NCBI GenBank assembly: GCA_039519185.1
Contig: CM076847.1
Span: 55,497,708-55,561,707, forward strand
DNA: 64,000 nt
DNA from: Astragalus membranaceus
Taxonomy: Eukaryota > Streptophyta > Magnoliopsida > Fabales > Fabaceae
Reading direction: 5' to 3'
The notes beneath the pieces are model-generated. The model did no database searches and was not told the origin of the DNA. It was given only the letters and a program-made list of their open reading frames with translations. This document shows positions 62,994 through 64,000 of this stretch, piece by piece (the first letter of the stretch is position 1; the number at the start of each line of letters is the position of its first letter). The translations under genes were made by a program, and so were the position numbers.

Positions 62994-63298
62994 GAGGGTA
63001 CCGCTGATGGCCCATTTGTAGTTTGATGAGGGTACCGCTGATGGCCTATTTGTATTTTGTTGAGGGTACCGCTGATGGCCCATTTGTATTTTGTTGAGGG
63101 TAGCGCTGATGGCCCATTTGTATTTTGTTGAGGGTACCGCTGATGGCCCATTTGTATTTTGTTGAGGGTACCGCTGATGGCCCATTTGTATTTTGTTGAG
63201 GGTACCGCTGATGGCCCATTTGTATTTTGTTGAGGGTACCGCTGATGGCCCATTGTATTTTGTTGAGGGTACCGTTGATGGCCCATTTGCATTTTGAT
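62994..63298 (+). repeat. 34-bp tandem repeat in F LTR, nine copies
   Basis: Unit starts at 62994, 63028, 63062, 63096, 63130, 63164, 63198, 63232 and 63265 (the eighth copy is one base short). Core: GAGGGTACCGCTGATGGCCC. The inner copies are almost identical, the outer two more diverged. Open frames through it on the minus strand are artefacts of the repeat. Confidence 0.96.
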
Positions 63299-63401
63299 GA
63301 GTGGTTATGTTGATGATTCGTGAGGATTGCAGTTATTTGATTGTTGTGAAGGGATGAATTGAGATGTCCTGATTCTGATATATATTGTTTTTCATACATT
63401 C

Positions 63402-63459
63402 TATTATATGGTTTGATATCTCACCCCTTCTGTTTGAATGTTACCCTTCCGTTGGTAAC
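63402..63459 (+). promoter_or_regulatory. Putative core promoter and leader hairpin of F
   Basis: TATTATATG (63402-63410), TCTCACC, then GTTACC, loop CTTCCGTT, GGTAAC (63440-63459), a perfect 6-bp stem. Same place as in C and D. Confidence 0.45.
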
Positions 63460-63849
63460 GTGCAGGTAATCACGAATGAATGCTGCTTACCTTCGTTTGA
63501 TCGAGTTGGTGTCGTCGCTCTGATACGTAGCACTCAGGGGGGATGGACGCATATTATCACTATTTTATTTTGCTATCCTATTGTCTGAATTTTAATGTTG
63601 GTTGTCGCTGTTTTATGAGTTGTCTTAAGTTGGATAAAGAGGCCGTGATTATTTTGAGTTAAAACCTTTTTGAAAGTCCGCTGCGTAGTAATGGAAGTTG
63701 ACTTATTTTTAAAGTGCTATGTATCTGTTTTTACCAATGACTTAACTATGTTCATTTTTTGGTTTTAGTCAGAAAATGTACATCCATTTGTTTTTGAAAA
63801 CTCTGATTTTTCTTATTAAATTGCCGGGTAGAAATGGGTGTTACATTAG

Positions 63850-63867
63850 TGGTATCAAAGCCAGGTT
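63850..63867 (+). other. Primer binding site of element F
   Basis: TGGTATCAAAGCCAGGTT, four bases after the LTR, complementary to initiator tRNA-Met with one difference from the usual TGGTATCAGAGCCAGGTT. Confidence 0.9.
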
Positions 63868-63961
63868 GGTCGGTCCGACCAAGTCGTCGAGTCGTTGTGT
63901 CATTTGACGATCTAGTATTGTCATTTAGTTCTAACTATTGTTTGTGTTGTAGTATTAAGTT

Positions 63962-64000
63962 ATGATGGCTGGAAAGCAAGATGCGGGAATCCTATCCCGA
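63962..64000 (+). CDS. Element F gag start, partial
   Basis: Thirteen codons before the window ends. It reads MMAGKQDAGILSR; the second Met (63965) matches the gag start of C (MAGRNDAA) and D. The distance from the primer binding site (about 95 bases) agrees with C and D. Nothing more can be said about integrity. Confidence 0.65.
   Translation, partial: MMAGKQDAGILSR

Larger units (their letters stand above)
61476..63845 (+). mobile_element. Element F 5' LTR
   Basis: 2370 bp, TGTAACGCCCC to GGGTGTTACA. It contains a 179-bp tandem repeat (61972-62329), a TGCTGTT-rich stretch (about 62700-62765), a GC-rich palindromic cluster (62777-62835), a 34-bp repeat array (62994-63298), a TATA-like TATTATATG (63402-63410), the GTTACC/GGTAAC hairpin (63440-63459) and a GATACGTAGCACTCAGGGGGGAT segment also seen in D. 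Confidence 0.93.
61476..64000 (+). mobile_element. Ty3/gypsy element F (chromovirus, Tekay-like), 5' end
   Basis: 5' LTR, primer binding site and the first gag codons, cut by the window edge. Inserted in the integrase gene of copia G2; the five bases to its left (acatt, 61471-61475) should be the TSD. The LTR end structure matches C and D. Confidence 0.92.

Noticed and set aside
62925..63399. Repeat protein (GHQRYPQQNTN pattern) on the minus strand, or a CRISPR-like array
   Set aside because: It is the 34-bp tandem repeat read in frame. The repeat has no variable spacers and lies in a plant LTR.

Overview
This is plant nuclear repeat DNA. I see no convincing cellular gene, rRNA or tRNA gene. 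The base composition, the Tekay-like chromovirus and SIRE/Maximus-like elements and the LTR style suggest a eudicot with a large genome, perhaps a legume, but the sequence does not name the species. Almost all of it is LTR retrotransposons nested in one another. Most insertions can be drawn to the base, because their 5-bp target-site duplications (TSDs) survive.

Layout. 1-1988: an LTR (H, minus strand) at the window edge. 1989-16215: a Ty1/copia element (A, minus strand) cut by H on the left and split in its 5' LTR by a Ty3/gypsy element (B, minus strand, 6064-15281, TSD tcggg). 16216-50478: an old gypsy element X, of which the 3' tail and 3' LTR (X1) remain. X1 was hit by a solo LTR (X2, TSD ttggc) and by a complete young gypsy element D (38819-48594, TSD gttat). 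X2 was hit by gypsy element C (18330-36818, TSD aagga), and C was hit in its integrase gene by E (24701-33737, TSD actgg). 50479-57011: copia ends (J, K), a CACTA-type end, a Helitron 3' end with 12-bp minisatellites, a diverged tandem duplication and two Mutator-type MITEs. 57012-61475: copia elements G1 (plus) and G2 (minus) whose 3' ends form a large imperfect palindrome. 61476-64000: the 5' LTR and gag start of gypsy element F, inserted in the G2 integrase gene.

Coding state. D has one uninterrupted 1456-codon gag-pol frame with all catalytic motifs, near-identical LTRs, a primer binding site and a polypurine tract, so it may be autonomous. The C frame is broken by E and stays in phase on both sides. 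A, B, G1, G2 and the inside of E are decayed. E is the odd one: its LTRs are almost identical, yet its gag-pol is full of stops and the integrase core is gone, so it probably moved recently with proteins supplied by another element.

The most interesting signals are non-coding and lie inside the LTRs: (1) arrays of 25-32-nt units with complementary ends, in several families with matched base changes; (2) a conserved module around GGGTGACGACCC; (3) a promoter-proximal GTTRCC/GGTAAC hairpin in C, D and F; (4) a cluster of GC-rich palindromic words in every LTR family, each family with its own word. These suggest shared structured regulatory RNA or DNA in otherwise diverged LTRs.
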